A stretch of 64,000 nt of DNA from Actinophytocola sp035634895 (GCF_035634895.1 NZ_DASQCC010000282.1:47073-111072), one strand, 5' to 3'; shown: positions 33,598 through 43,257, counted from the stretch's first letter. Program-made: numbers and translations. Notes: generated from the letters alone by a model not told the origin.

Positions 33598-34776
33598 TCA
33601 CAGGAACTGCGTGTTCGGCTCCAGGCCGCACAGGACCCGGCCGTACAGCTCCAGGTTCGTGTCCGGGTGGGCGAACGCGTGCAGGCTGGAGGTCTGGCTG
33701 TCCCGCGCGATGCGCTGGATCGGCACCGTGTTCAGCACCGACGACGCGCCGCTCGCGTTGTTCAGGATGTCGACGGCCTCCTTGGCCCGCTGCACCCCCA
33801 CGCCGAGGTCGAGGCGGGCGGACACCCGGTCCTGGAGCGACCACGGCTCGCCGGTCTTGGCGTCGACCCGGTCCGCCACCCGGTGCACGTGGAAGCCCGA
33901 CTCGTCGATCCGTGCCTCGGCGTCCGCGAACTGGACGTGCGTGATCGGGGCGTGGGACTGGTGCTCGTAGTCGGTGTAGGTGATCGCGCGGGTGGGCAGG
34001 CGCTCCAGGAACGCCGCCCGCGCGGCCCTGGACAGGCCGTAGGCCGTCGCGCTGGTGACCGCGCAGGCCCAGGGCAGGAACGGGACGTTCCACAGCCTCG
34101 ATTTCGCGTTGGTCACCGAGTTGTGCTTGCCGGCCTGCATGACCGGGACCATCGGCAGGATCCGCTCGTCGGGCACGAACACGTCGTTCGCGACGGTCGT
34201 CACGCTGCCGGTGCCGCGCAGTCCGGACGCGTACCAGTCGTCGATGACCTCCAGGTCCTCCGTCGGCACCAGGACCAGGATCGGCTCCGGGTCCTGGCCC
34301 TCGACGACGCGGACCGCGGCGTGCGCGTCCCACGCGCTCTGCCTGGCACCGGTGTTGAAGCTCCACTTGCCGTTCAACACGATGCCGCCCTCGGTCGGCA
34401 CGCCGACCGCGTGGGGGGCGAACGTGCCGCAGATCCGGACGTCGCCCCGCGCGATGACCTCGTCCTGGACCTCGTCCGGGAACAGTCCGGTCAGCCAGGT
34501 GCTGATGTTCCAGACCGTGGCGACCCAGCTGGCCGCGCCGTCGCCGATCGCGATCTCGGACAGCACGTCGACCAGCGTCCGCGTGTCGCACTCGTAGCCG
34601 CCGTACCGGGCCGGCAGGGTCAGCCTCAGCAGCCCCGCCTCGGTGAGCGCGTCGATGGTGTCGTCGTGCAGGACGCGGTTCTCCTCCTGCCAGATCGCGT
34701 TCTTCGCCAGCAGCGGCGCCAGTTCCGTCGCGCGGCCGACTAGCTCGTCGCGTGAGGGTGCGGCCCTGTTGCTCAT
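33598..34776 (-). CDS. group D flavin-dependent monooxygenase, copy 3 of 3 (last in operon)
   Basis: 392 aa, ATG preceded by AGGAGGAGCG. Acyl-CoA-dehydrogenase fold of the HsaA/HpaB-type oxygenases: LTLPARYGGYECDTRTLVDV, GASWVATVWNISTWLTGLF, DDWYASGLRGTGSVTTVAND and PIQRIARDSQTSSLHAFAHP. The QR-x-RD and late His are as in flavin monooxygenases rather than true dehydrogenases. Uses reduced FMN/FAD from a separate reductase to hydroxylate a phenol or N-oxidise an amine. It is the most divergent of the three tandem paralogues; substrate unknown. Confidence 0.85.
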   Translation of the reverse strand: MSNRAAPSRDELVGRATELAPLLAKNAIWQEENRVLHDDTIDALTEAGLLRLTLPARYGGYECDTRTLVDVLSEIAIGDGAASWVATVWNISTWLTGLFPDEVQDEVIARGDVRICGTFAPHAVGVPTEGGIVLNGKWSFNTGARQSAWDAHAAVRVVEGQDPEPILVLVPTEDLEVIDDWYASGLRGTGSVTTVANDVFVPDERILPMVPVMQAGKHNSVTNAKSRLWNVPFLPWACAVTSATAYGLSRAARAAFLERLPTRAITYTDYEHQSHAPITHVQFADAEARIDESGFHVHRVADRVDAKTGEPWSLQDRVSARLDLGVGVQRAKEAVDILNNASGASSVLNTVPIQRIARDSQTSSLHAFAHPDTNLELYGRVLCGLEPNTQFL

Positions 34777-34788
34777 CAGGCGCTCCTC

Positions 34789-35967
34789 CTAGATGAGATG
34801 GGTGTTGGGCTCCAGGCCGCACAGCACGCGCCCGTAGAGCTCGAGGTTGGTGTCCGGGTGCAGGAGACCGTGCAGGCTGACCGTCTGGGCGTCCCGCTCG
34901 ATGCGCTGCATCGGCACCTCGGTGTAGATGGAGGAGCCGCCGCTCGCGTTGTTGAGGATGTCGACGGCCTCCTTGGCCCGCGCGGTCGCCGCACCCATGT
35001 CCATGCGCGCCACCGCCCGTTCCGCCATCGTCCACGGCGCGCCGGCGGCGGCCTTGTTGTCGACCCGCTCGGCGGCACGGCGGACGTGGAACGCCGACTG
35101 GTCGATCCGCACGGTGGCGTCGGCCACCTGCAGGTGCGTCAGCGGCGCCTCGTTCTGCTTCTCGTAGTTGGTGTAGGTGATCTTCCGGTTGGGCAGCCGC
35201 TCGAGGAACGCCTCCCGCGCGGCACGGGCCATGCCGAGCGGCACCGCGCCGGCCAGCGCGGCCGCGGACGGCGAGAACGGGGCCCGCCACACCACCGAGT
35301 CGGCGTTCAGCTTCGAGGGGATCCTGTTCTCCATGAGCACGGGCAGCAGCTGCACGACGTGTGCGTCCGGCACGAACAGGTTGTCGGCGATCGTCGTGAC
35401 GCTTCCGGTGCCGCGCAGGCCGACCGTGTGCCAGTCGTCGACGATCGTCAGGTCCTCGGCGGGCACGGCGATCACGACCGGGACGATGGTGTTCTCGTCG
35501 ATGGCCTGCACCGCGGAGTGGACGAACCACTGGCTCTGCAGGATGCCGGTGCTGAACGGCCACTTGCCGTTCAGGATCACGCCGCCCTCGGCCGGCACGG
35601 CCATCCCGTTCGGACTGACGCTGTTGCCGATCCGCACCTCGGGGTCGGCGAAGATCTCGTCCTGCGTCTCGTCGGGGAACAGGCCGGCCAGCCAGAAGCC
35701 GATGGACCATGTGTTCATGCTCCACCCGACGGAGCCGTCTCCCCTGGCCAGCTCGGCGATCACGTCGACCACGGTGGTCGTGGTGGACTCGAAACCGCCG
35801 TAGCGGGTGGGCACCCGCAGCTTCAGCAGGCCGGCGTCGAGCAGTCCACGCACGACCTCCTCGTGCAGTACCCGGTTCTCCTCTTGCCACGCGGCGTGCT
35901 TGCGGATCAGGTCGACCAGATCCGTCGCCCGACCGACGAGCTCGCTCCGCGTCGGTGTCTTCGTCAT
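34789..35967 (-). CDS. group D flavin-dependent monooxygenase, copy 2 of 3
   Basis: 392 aa, ATG preceded by CGAGGAGCACAG. Same architecture as its neighbours: LRVPTRYGGFESTTTTVVDV, GSVGWSMNTWSIGFWLAGLF, DDWHTVGLRGTGSVTTIADN and PMQRIERDAQTVSLHGLLHP. Protein and DNA are strikingly close to copy 1 (for example the KITYTNYEKQNEAPLTHLQV stretch is identical), so the pair arose by recent duplication or is kept similar by gene conversion. It lies 12 bp from copy 3 and 27 bp from copy 1. May form hetero-oligomers with them or act on successive intermediates. Confidence 0.85.
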   Translation of the reverse strand: MTKTPTRSELVGRATDLVDLIRKHAAWQEENRVLHEEVVRGLLDAGLLKLRVPTRYGGFESTTTTVVDVIAELARGDGSVGWSMNTWSIGFWLAGLFPDETQDEIFADPEVRIGNSVSPNGMAVPAEGGVILNGKWPFSTGILQSQWFVHSAVQAIDENTIVPVVIAVPAEDLTIVDDWHTVGLRGTGSVTTIADNLFVPDAHVVQLLPVLMENRIPSKLNADSVVWRAPFSPSAAALAGAVPLGMARAAREAFLERLPNRKITYTNYEKQNEAPLTHLQVADATVRIDQSAFHVRRAAERVDNKAAAGAPWTMAERAVARMDMGAATARAKEAVDILNNASGGSSIYTEVPMQRIERDAQTVSLHGLLHPDTNLELYGRVLCGLEPNTHLI

Positions 35968-35994
35968 CTGTGCTCCTCGAAAATCGTGGCAGGT

Positions 35995-37179
35995 CTAGAT
36001 GAAGGTCGTGTTGGGCTCCAGGCCGCACAGCACGCGCCCGTAGGTCTCGGCGTTCGTGTTGGGGTGCATGATCCCGTTCAGGTTGAGGGACTGGATGTCC
36101 CGCTCGATCCGCTGGATCGGCACGCCGGAGTAGATGGACGAGCCGCCGCTCGCGGTGTTGAGCACGTCCACGGCCTCCTTGGCCAGCCGGCAGACCACGC
36201 CGGCGTCCATGCGCGCGGCGGCCCGCTCCTCGATCGACCACTGCTCGCCGGTCCCGGTCTTGCCGTCGATGCGGCCGGCCGCGCGGTGCAGGTGGAACTC
36301 GGCCTCGTCGATCTTCACCGCGGCCTCGGCCACCTGCAGGTGGGTCAGCGGCGCCTCGTTCTGCTTCTCGTAGTTCGTGTAGGTGATCTTCCGGTTCGGC
36401 AGCCGCGCCATGAACAGCTCCTGCACGGCACGGGCCATGCCCAGCCCCGGCGCGGCGCCGACCACGGCGGCCAGCGGCATGAACGGGGCCTGCCATGCCT
36501 GGGCGTCCGCGTTCTCCTTCGACAGGTGCCTGCCCTCCATCAGGACGGGCAGCATCGGCAGCACGCGAGCCTGTGGCACGAAGACGTCCTTGGCGACGGT
36601 CGTCACGCTTCCGGTGGCGCGCAGGCCGACCGTGTGCCAGTCGTCGACGATCGTCAGGTCCGACATGGGCACGGCGATCGCGGCCGGCACGAACCCACCG
36701 TCCTCTGTGGGCAGCAGGGCGGAGTGGACGTCCCAGGTGGCGTGCGGGGCACCGGTGTTGAAGTGCCACTCGCCGTTGAGGATCACGCCGCCGTCGGCCG
36801 GCGCGGCGATGCCGCCCGGGCTGACGCTGCCGCAGATCCGGACGTCCGGGTCGGCGAAGATCTCGTCCTGCACCTCGTCCGGGAACAGGCCGGCCAGCCA
36901 CGAGCCGAGCGTCAGGGTGCCGATGGTCCAGCCGGCCGAGCCGTCGCCGCGGCCCAGCTCGGCGATCGCGTCGACGACCGTCCTGGTGTCCGCCACGTTG
37001 CCGCCGTAGCGTGCCGGGACCCGCAGCTTCAGCAGTCCCGCGTCGACGATCCCCTGGAGGACCTCATCGTGCAGGACCCGGTTCTCCTCTTGCCACGGGG
37101 CGTGCTTGCGGATCAGGTCGACCAGATCCGTCGCCCGCCGGACAAGCTCAGGCGCAGGCGACGCCTCGATGATCGTCAT
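35995..37179 (-). CDS. group D flavin-dependent monooxygenase, copy 1 of 3
   Basis: 394 aa, starting MTIIEASPAPELVRRATDLV at an ATG with CGAGGAGAACAG upstream. Family landmarks LRVPARYGGNVADTRTVVDA, GSAGWTIGTLTLGSWLAGLF, DDWHTVGLRATGSVTTVAKD, PIQRIERDIQSLNLNGIMHP and the ending ETYGRVLCGLEPNT. The last motif is shared by all three copies. First monooxygenase of the tandem array; the EHN epoxide hydrolase precedes it by 120 bp. No flavin reductase gene is seen in the window, so reduced flavin would come from elsewhere. Confidence 0.85.
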   Translation of the reverse strand: MTIIEASPAPELVRRATDLVDLIRKHAPWQEENRVLHDEVLQGIVDAGLLKLRVPARYGGNVADTRTVVDAIAELGRGDGSAGWTIGTLTLGSWLAGLFPDEVQDEIFADPDVRICGSVSPGGIAAPADGGVILNGEWHFNTGAPHATWDVHSALLPTEDGGFVPAAIAVPMSDLTIVDDWHTVGLRATGSVTTVAKDVFVPQARVLPMLPVLMEGRHLSKENADAQAWQAPFMPLAAVVGAAPGLGMARAVQELFMARLPNRKITYTNYEKQNEAPLTHLQVAEAAVKIDEAEFHLHRAAGRIDGKTGTGEQWSIEERAAARMDAGVVCRLAKEAVDVLNTASGGSSIYSGVPIQRIERDIQSLNLNGIMHPNTNAETYGRVLCGLEPNTTFI

Positions 37180-37299
37180 CTGTTCTCCTCGAATACGATG
37201 GCAGGACGATTGACAGTCAAAAACCACTCTGGCACGGCGTGCGGAAACGCACGTCTCCCGAATTGCTGAGCTTCGCGACCGGATTCGTGGCGGGAGAAC

Positions 37300-38466
37300 T
37301 CAGTCCTGTTTCAGCGACCGGGCGAAGTCGCGGACATCGGTGACATACAGGTCCGGTTCCTCGAGCGCGGGGTAATGCCCGCCGCGGTCGAACTCCGACC
37401 AGTGCGTGATCGTCGGCACCACCCGGTCGGCGAAACGGCGCAGCGGAAGGACGACGTCGTGCGCGAAGACCGCGATACCCACCGGCATGGTCAGCTCCCA
37501 CGGACCACCCCAGCTGCCAACGAGGTTGTCGCTGTCGCGGTCGAGTGACTCGTAGTAGAGCTGGGCCGACGAAGCCGCCGTGGCGGTCAGCCAGTAGACG
37601 GTGACGTTCGCGAGCATCAGGTCGCGGTTGACGGCGTCCTCCGGCACGGACCGGGAGTCGGTCCACTCCCGGTACTTCTCCATGATCCACGCGAGCTGCC
37701 CGACCGGCGAGTCGGTGAGGCCGTAGGCCACCGTCTGCGGGCGGGTGGCCAGCAGCTTGAGGTACGCCGACAGCTCCCGGTCGAAGTGCACGAGCCTGCC
37801 GATCCGCGCCATCTCCGCCTCGTCGAGCTCCGCCAGCTCGGCGGGGTCCTGCGGCGGGAACGTCGCCAGCGTGTTCAGGTGCACGCCCGCCACGTGTTCG
37901 GGATCGGCCATGCCCAGCTCCAGCGCCACCATCATGCCCCAGTCGCCGCCCTGTGCCACGTACCGCTCGTAGCCGAGCCGGGCCATCAGCTCGCGCCACG
38001 CCCTGGCGACCCGGTAGTGGTCCCAGCCCGTCTCGCTGGTGGGGCCGGAGAAGCCGTAGCCGGGGATGGCCGGGATGACGACGTGGAACGCGTCCGCCGG
38101 GTCACCGCCGTGCGCGCGCGGGTCGGTCAGCGGGCCGATGACGTCGAGGTACTCGACGAAGGAGCTCGGCCACCCCGGCGTGATCAGCAGCGGCCTGGCG
38201 CCCGGCTCCGGCGACGTGACGTGTACGAAATGGACGTTCGCGCCGTCGATCTCGGTGACGAACTGCGGCAGCTCGTTCAGGCGGGACTCCATGGCCCGCC
38301 AGTCGAACTCGGTACGCCAGTACTCCGCCAGCTCCTTGAGGTAGGCGGCGGGCACACCCCGCGCCCAGCCCATGCCGGGTATCTCGTCCGGCCACCGCGT
38401 ACGCGCCAGCCTGCTGTTCAGGTCGTCCAGTTCGGACTGTGGTGTCTCGATGCGGAAGGGTCGCAC
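37300..38466 (-). CDS. EHN-type epoxide hydrolase
   Basis: 388 aa from a GTG (after GAGAGGCGGTG). The N-terminal EHN domain is clear: MRPFRIETPQSELDDLNSRL, ARTRWPDEIPG, EYWRTEFDWRAMESRLNELP. The alpha/beta core follows with GWPSSFVEYLDVIGPL, nucleophile elbow AQGGDWGMMVALEL (Asp) and catalytic His in WSEFDRGGHYPALEEPD. This is the microsomal/juvenile-hormone type; bacterial relatives include SgcF and NcsF2 of enediyne clusters. Converts an epoxide to a vicinal diol. Upstream of the monooxygenase array, consistent with epoxidation or hydroxylation followed by ring opening. Confidence 0.9.
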   Translation of the reverse strand: MRPFRIETPQSELDDLNSRLARTRWPDEIPGMGWARGVPAAYLKELAEYWRTEFDWRAMESRLNELPQFVTEIDGANVHFVHVTSPEPGARPLLITPGWPSSFVEYLDVIGPLTDPRAHGGDPADAFHVVIPAIPGYGFSGPTSETGWDHYRVARAWRELMARLGYERYVAQGGDWGMMVALELGMADPEHVAGVHLNTLATFPPQDPAELAELDEAEMARIGRLVHFDRELSAYLKLLATRPQTVAYGLTDSPVGQLAWIMEKYREWTDSRSVPEDAVNRDLMLANVTVYWLTATAASSAQLYYESLDRDSDNLVGSWGGPWELTMPVGIAVFAHDVVLPLRRFADRVVPTITHWSEFDRGGHYPALEEPDLYVTDVRDFARSLKQD

Positions 38467-38698
38467 AGCGCACCGCCTCTCAGTGGGATGCTCTGAGCTT
38501 CCTTTCCCCGAGATCTCCCGACAAGGTCTGTCGAAGATCCGCCGGCACTACGGCATTCTGGGAGAAGTCGCCGGCCGGGCAATCTCGAAGATGTCGTCCC
38601 CGGCCGGCCTCCTCCATACTCGACATCGCAGAGAATGCGTCCACAGGGGAGTGTCGATGTCGGACAACCGCGCCAGCGCCGAGCCGCTCGGTCGAGGG

Positions 38699-39634
38699 TC
38701 AGCCGAAGAACCGGTTGAGCTCGTCGACCACGGTCCGGGGCGCCTCCTCGACGAAGTAGTGACCCACGTCCGGTATCACGACGACCTCCACGTCGGTGCC
38801 CTGCTCGGGCAGCGTCGCCCGCATCTGGGCGGCGAACAGGCCGTCGGCCATGTTGGACACCAGGCCGAGCATCGGCGCGGTGACCTTGTCGTAGGTGCCG
38901 AGATCGGCGATGTCCTGGTCCCAGGTCGCGTACCAGGCGTTGGAGCCACTGATCGCGCCCTCGCGTTCGTAGGCGTCGGCGAAGACCGCACGGTCCAGCT
39001 CGGTCACCGCGGCGGGGTTCTCCGTGAAGTTGTCGAAGACCCAGTCCAGGAGGTAACGCACCCGCCCGGCCAGTAGCCGTTCCGGCAGGCCGTCGACGTG
39101 GTTGAACGCGAACCACCACGGGAAGAAGGAGGAATCCCGTTGCGGAAGAATGGGGATCTCCCGCAGCGACGGGTCGGGGTGGAGCACGTCGAGCAGCGCG
39201 ACCTTGCGGGTGGCCTCGGGATGGTTGGCCGCGAAGCTGAAGGCGACCTGCGACCCGATGTCGTGGCCGGCGATGTCGACCTCGTCGTAGCCGAGCACCC
39301 GAACGAACTCGCGGATCACCCCGGCCATCGACTTCTTGTCGTAGCCGGACTCGGGTTTGTCGGAACCGCCCATGCCGGGAAGGTCCACCGCGATGACCCG
39401 GCGGCCGGCGGACGCCAGCTCGGGCATCACCTCGTGGTACTCCCACCAGGTCTGCGGCCAGCCGGGCAGGAGCACCAGCGGGTCGCCCTCCCCGCCGGCG
39501 ACATGGTGCAGACGGCAGCCGGCCGCGGTGACGTAACCGCTGCGGAACTCGCCTGCCATCGACCGCGCCAACTCCTCGTCGGTCGGGACGGTCGTGACAG
39601 TGCCGCCTCTTTCGGTGCCTCTTTCGATGGTCAT
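38699..39634 (-). CDS. alpha/beta hydrolase, epoxide-hydrolase-like
   Basis: 311 aa, ATG with AGAGG upstream. LLPGWPQTWWEYHEVMPEL (oxyanion), IAGHDIGSQVAFSF with an Asp nucleophile, cap domain residues in SSFFPWWFAFNHVDG, and catalytic His in VIPDVGHYFVEEAPR. Closely resembles the secreted hydrolase at 54074 and that at 32635 in overall design. Probably an epoxide hydrolase. Monocistronic by spacing (127 bp from the MFS gene, 232 bp from the EHN gene). Confidence 0.87.
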   Translation of the reverse strand: MTIERGTERGGTVTTVPTDEELARSMAGEFRSGYVTAAGCRLHHVAGGEGDPLVLLPGWPQTWWEYHEVMPELASAGRRVIAVDLPGMGGSDKPESGYDKKSMAGVIREFVRVLGYDEVDIAGHDIGSQVAFSFAANHPEATRKVALLDVLHPDPSLREIPILPQRDSSFFPWWFAFNHVDGLPERLLAGRVRYLLDWVFDNFTENPAAVTELDRAVFADAYEREGAISGSNAWYATWDQDIADLGTYDKVTAPMLGLVSNMADGLFAAQMRATLPEQGTDVEVVVIPDVGHYFVEEAPRTVVDELNRFFG

Positions 39635-39761
39635 TCCAAACCTCTTTCTGGCGGAATGACGGCAATATCCGTCAAATCAGTACTATCAGTAATTATCTCC
39701 GATGGTTGAGACGGATTCGCTTCCCAACGTGCTGTCCGTCGCGGACTGTCGCCCCGTCAGG

Positions 39762-41165
39762 TCAAACCCGTGACGACAGCTCCGAGACCGGCTCGGTCTC
39801 GCCGTCCTTCTCGACGGCTCGGGGGCGCAGGCCGGACCAGATGAGCACCACGCCGACCGAGGTGACCGCCACGTTGACCACGAGTGCCATGTGGACACCG
39901 GCGAGCACGCCGGTCTGTGTGGCCACGACCGCGCCGAGGATCGGGATGCCGATCGTGATGGCCACCTGCTGGGTGAGCGTGGCCAGGCCGGTGGCCAGGC
40001 CCTGCTCGGAGTTGGGCAGCCCGGACGTGGCGGTCACCATGAACGACACGATCGCGGTGATGTGCCCGTAGAAGCCTATGAACAGCATGGGGATCAGCAG
40101 CCAGAGGCTGGCACGGTCCGCGCCGAGCAGGATCAGCGGCGCGTTGAACACCGTCTGCACGAGCAGGCCCCCGGTGAGCACGGCGCGTTGGCCGTACCGG
40201 GAGATCATCGGGCCCGCGGTGAGCCCGGCGGCGATCGAGGCCAGCCCCGGCACACCGAGGACCAGCCCCGTGACGAGCGGCGTGAAGTGCAGCACCTTCT
40301 GGAGGTACAGCGTCATCAGGAAGATCAGCGCGCTCTCCATGGAGAACACCACCAGGCCGGCGATGTTGCCCCACTTGACCGTCGGCCGGCTCAGGATGCG
40401 CACCGAGGCCAGCGGGTTGCGCGCCCGGAGCTCGACCAACCAGAAGACGCCGAGCAGCAGCAACCCGCCGACCAGCGCGTACACGCTGCGGTTGGTGACG
40501 CCGAAGGCGAAGGCGAGCAGGCCGGCGGTGACCGTCACGGCGCCGGGGAGGTCCAGCCTGACCCTGGCCGGGGTGCGGCTCTCCTTCACCAGGAACGGCG
40601 TCACCGCGAGGATGAGCAGCGCCACCGGCACGTTGATCAGGAACGCCCACCGCCAGCTCAGCGCGCCGACCAGGAAGCCGCCGACCAGCGCGCCGACGGT
40701 GAACCCCGCCGACAGCAGCGCGCCGTTGTAGCCGAGCACCCTTGCGCGCTGCGGGCCCTCCTCGAACGTCGTGGTCAGCAGCGAGAGCGCGGCCGGCGTG
40801 GCGATCGCGGTGGAGAAACCCTGCACGGCCCGCGCGGCCAGCAGCAACCCAGGATCGCTGGCGAGGCCACCGACCAGTGACGAGACCGCGAGCAGCGCGA
40901 TCCCGGCCAGGAACAGCCTGCGCCGGCCGAACAGGTCCGCGATCCGCCCGAACAGCAGCGAGAAGCCTGCTGTCGGCAACGCGTAGGCCGTCACGATCCA
41001 CGGCAGGTCGGACAGGCCCAACCCCACCCCGGCACCGACCTGGGGAAGAGCCACGTTCAGGATCGAGAAGTCGACCGACATCATGAACTGCGCGCCGAGC
41101 AGCAGCAGAAGAATCCAGCGCTGCTGGGCGGTGAACCTGGTCGACGTGTCGGTTTTCGTCGTCAT
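39762..41165 (-). CDS. MFS drug exporter, DHA2 type
   Basis: 467 aa, 13-14 hydrophobic helices. The DHA2 start FMMSVDFSILNVALPQVGAG, motif A-like FGRIADLFGRRRLFLAGIAL, motif C-like FLVGALSWRWAFLINVPVAL and a late ATSGLPNSEQGLATGLATL fit EmrB/QacA proton antiporters exporting drugs or natural products. Between a hydrolase and a DUF899 gene (50 bp) on the same strand. A candidate self-resistance exporter if the island is biosynthetic. Confidence 0.92.
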   Translation of the reverse strand: MTTKTDTSTRFTAQQRWILLLLLGAQFMMSVDFSILNVALPQVGAGVGLGLSDLPWIVTAYALPTAGFSLLFGRIADLFGRRRLFLAGIALLAVSSLVGGLASDPGLLLAARAVQGFSTAIATPAALSLLTTTFEEGPQRARVLGYNGALLSAGFTVGALVGGFLVGALSWRWAFLINVPVALLILAVTPFLVKESRTPARVRLDLPGAVTVTAGLLAFAFGVTNRSVYALVGGLLLLGVFWLVELRARNPLASVRILSRPTVKWGNIAGLVVFSMESALIFLMTLYLQKVLHFTPLVTGLVLGVPGLASIAAGLTAGPMISRYGQRAVLTGGLLVQTVFNAPLILLGADRASLWLLIPMLFIGFYGHITAIVSFMVTATSGLPNSEQGLATGLATLTQQVAITIGIPILGAVVATQTGVLAGVHMALVVNVAVTSVGVVLIWSGLRPRAVEKDGETEPVSELSSRV

Positions 41166-41215
41166 GACCGGAAATCCCTACTGCTTGGCGTCGTGCTCAC
41201 GGGAAAGGGCTCGAA

Positions 41216-41989
41216 TCAGCCGGAGTTGCCCGCACCACCGATGACGGCGGGGTCGTACTCGTCGTGGCGGCGCAGCCATTCCATGATTCCGCCCGAGCCG
41301 CGGCCCGGCGGTTTCTCCCAGCCCTCCTGACGGCCCCGGGCGGTCAGGTCGAGCCAGTTGTACGTGCCGTTGAGCAGGTCGTCGCCGCGGCTGTAGCAGG
41401 AGTACGTGTGGAACACCCGGTCACCCTGGCGCAGGAACGCGCTGACGCCCTGTTCCTCGCCACACCAGTTCTCCCAGCTCGGATCCTTCTGCACGAGCTG
41501 TTGGTAGTTCAGGTAGTTCCACTCGACCGGCCGGATCGACGCGTCGAAGCTGACGTGGAAGTCGTAGTTGAAGTCGCTGCCGTAGGACGAGTACCACGGC
41601 GTGTGCCAACCCATCCGCTCCTTGTACTTCTCCAGCTTCGGCAGCGGCGCCCGCGAGACGGCCACCAGCGAGGTGTCCCGCGCGTGGAGATGGCTGAGGT
41701 GGCCGACGTTGTCCTCGAAGAAGGAGCAGGACGGGCACGCCGCGTCGTCGTCCGGGCCGAACATGACGTGGTGGATCAACAGCTGGCCGCGGCCGTCGAA
41801 CATGTCGAGCAGCCTGGCCTCGCCGTGCGGGCCCTCGAACACGTAGTCCTTTGTGATCTCCACCATCGGCAGCTCGCGGCGGGCGGTGTTCACCGCGTCG
41901 CGATGCCGGGTCAGTTCCTTCTCTTTCTCGAGAAGTTCCAGCCGGGCGGCGAGCCATTCTTCGTGGGTGACGACTTTCGGGTCCGACAT
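41216..41989 (-). CDS. DUF899 thioredoxin-like protein (first copy)
   Basis: 257 aa, ATG with GAGGAGAGGAA upstream. DUF899 features: WLAARLELLEKEKELTRHRD, VFEGPHGEARLLDMFDGRGQ, the CPSCSFFEDNVGHLSHL redox-like site, RMGWHTPWYSSYGSDFNYDF and GDRVFHTYSCYSRGDDLLNG. The family has a thioredoxin/AhpC-like fold with unknown substrates. This copy has a longer middle (WNYLNYQQLVQKDPSWENW) than the paralogue at 55849. Between the MFS gene and a Gfo/Idh/MocA gene. Confidence 0.88.
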   Translation of the reverse strand: MSDPKVVTHEEWLAARLELLEKEKELTRHRDAVNTARRELPMVEITKDYVFEGPHGEARLLDMFDGRGQLLIHHVMFGPDDDAACPSCSFFEDNVGHLSHLHARDTSLVAVSRAPLPKLEKYKERMGWHTPWYSSYGSDFNYDFHVSFDASIRPVEWNYLNYQQLVQKDPSWENWCGEEQGVSAFLRQGDRVFHTYSCYSRGDDLLNGTYNWLDLTARGRQEGWEKPPGRGSGGIMEWLRRHDEYDPAVIGGAGNSG

Positions 41990-42062
41990 TTCCTCTCCTC
42001 GTTCGGCGGTATTCCAGTGACAATAATCGCGCCGCCCGGCGGACCGCGCACGCCGACCGCCG

Positions 42063-43202
42063 TCAGACCTTGACCCAGCCGGAGTCGAGGTCCGCGGACC
42101 GTTCCACCGCGTCCAGAACGAGCTGGACCTGTAGCGCGTCGTCGAACGACGGCGTCGGGTCCTCGCCGGCCGCCACGGCGGCGACGAAGTCACGCACCTC
42201 GTGGACGAACGGGTGCTCGAAACCGACCGCGCAGCCGGGGGGCCACGTGCCGGACATGTGCGGGTGGTTCGGCTCGGTCACCAGAATCCGCCGGAAACCG
42301 CCCTCGGTGCGCGGCCCGGCGGCCTCGTAGAACTCCAGCTCGTTCTGGCGGTCCAGGTCGAACGCCACGGACCCGAGCGAGCCGTTGATCTCGACCCGCA
42401 GCGTGTTGCGGTGCCCGGTGGCGAACCAGGTCGCCTCGTAGCTGGCGACCGCGCCGCCGTCGAGCCTGGCCGTGAACAGCGCGGCGTCGTCGACGGTGAC
42501 CGGTCCGTCGCCATCGCCGTCGGGCAGCGGGCGCCGCCGCACGAACGTCTCGGTCAGCGCGCTCACGCCGGTGACCAGCTGGCCCGTCACGTACTGGGTC
42601 AGGTCGATGATGTGCGACCCGAGGTTGCCGATGGCCCCGGAGCCGGCCCGGTCCCGCTGTAGCCGCCACACCAGCGGAAACGCCGGGTCCGCGAAGAAGT
42701 CCTGCAGGTAGGTCGCGCGCACGTGGTGGATCGTGCCGAGCCGCCCGTCGGCGACCAGCCGGCGCATCTGCCCGACCGCGGGCAGCCTGCGGTAGTTGTA
42801 GCCGCAGAACGCCCGCACCCCCGCCGACCGCGCCTCGGCCGCGGCGTCCGCCATCTGACGGGCCTCCGCCACGGTGTTGGCCAGCGGCTTCTCGCACACG
42901 ACGTGCTTGCCGGCGGCGAGCGCGGCCGTGACGATCTCCGCGTGGCTGTCGCCGGGCGTGCACACGTCCACGACGTCGATGTCCTCGCGGGCCACCAGCT
43001 CCCGCCAGTCGGTCACGTGCTCCTCCCAGCCGAGGCGGGCCGCGGCGGCCGCGACGTTCGTCTCGTCCCTGCCGCAGAGCGCGACCATGCGCACGCGAAC
43101 CGGGAGGTCGAACACGCGGTTCGTCATCTGCCACGCGTGCGAGTGCGCGACGCCCATGAAGGCGTAGCCGACGAGCCCGACTCGCAGCTCTCCGTTACCC
43201 AC
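42063..43202 (-). CDS. Gfo/Idh/MocA-family oxidoreductase
   Basis: 379 aa. N-terminal Rossmann fold with LRVGLVGYAFMGVAHSHAWQ and DVVDVCTPGDSHAEIVTAAL, the family EKP motif in KHVVCEKPLANTVAEARQM, and a C-terminal beta-sheet domain (ATYLQDFFADPAFPLVWRLQ, IGNLGSHIIDLTQYVTG). NAD(P)-dependent oxidation of a sugar, cyclitol or similar polyol. GTG at 43202 has AGAGG eight bases upstream; a GTG three codons earlier lacks spacing. No other sugar genes are adjacent. Confidence 0.9.
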   Translation of the reverse strand: MGNGELRVGLVGYAFMGVAHSHAWQMTNRVFDLPVRVRMVALCGRDETNVAAAAARLGWEEHVTDWRELVAREDIDVVDVCTPGDSHAEIVTAALAAGKHVVCEKPLANTVAEARQMADAAAEARSAGVRAFCGYNYRRLPAVGQMRRLVADGRLGTIHHVRATYLQDFFADPAFPLVWRLQRDRAGSGAIGNLGSHIIDLTQYVTGQLVTGVSALTETFVRRRPLPDGDGDGPVTVDDAALFTARLDGGAVASYEATWFATGHRNTLRVEINGSLGSVAFDLDRQNELEFYEAAGPRTEGGFRRILVTEPNHPHMSGTWPPGCAVGFEHPFVHEVRDFVAAVAAGEDPTPSFDDALQVQLVLDAVERSADLDSGWVKV

Positions 43203-43257
43203 GATGATCACCTCTCAGCGTCGGAGAATCTCCAGTGAGCGCGTCCTCGTGGTCGGG

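Noticed and set aside
33587..36901. Minus-strand open frame of about 1100 codons across the flavin monooxygenase array
   Set aside because: It runs in a different frame of the same strand as three well-supported genes, and its translation is low-complexity Arg/Gly.
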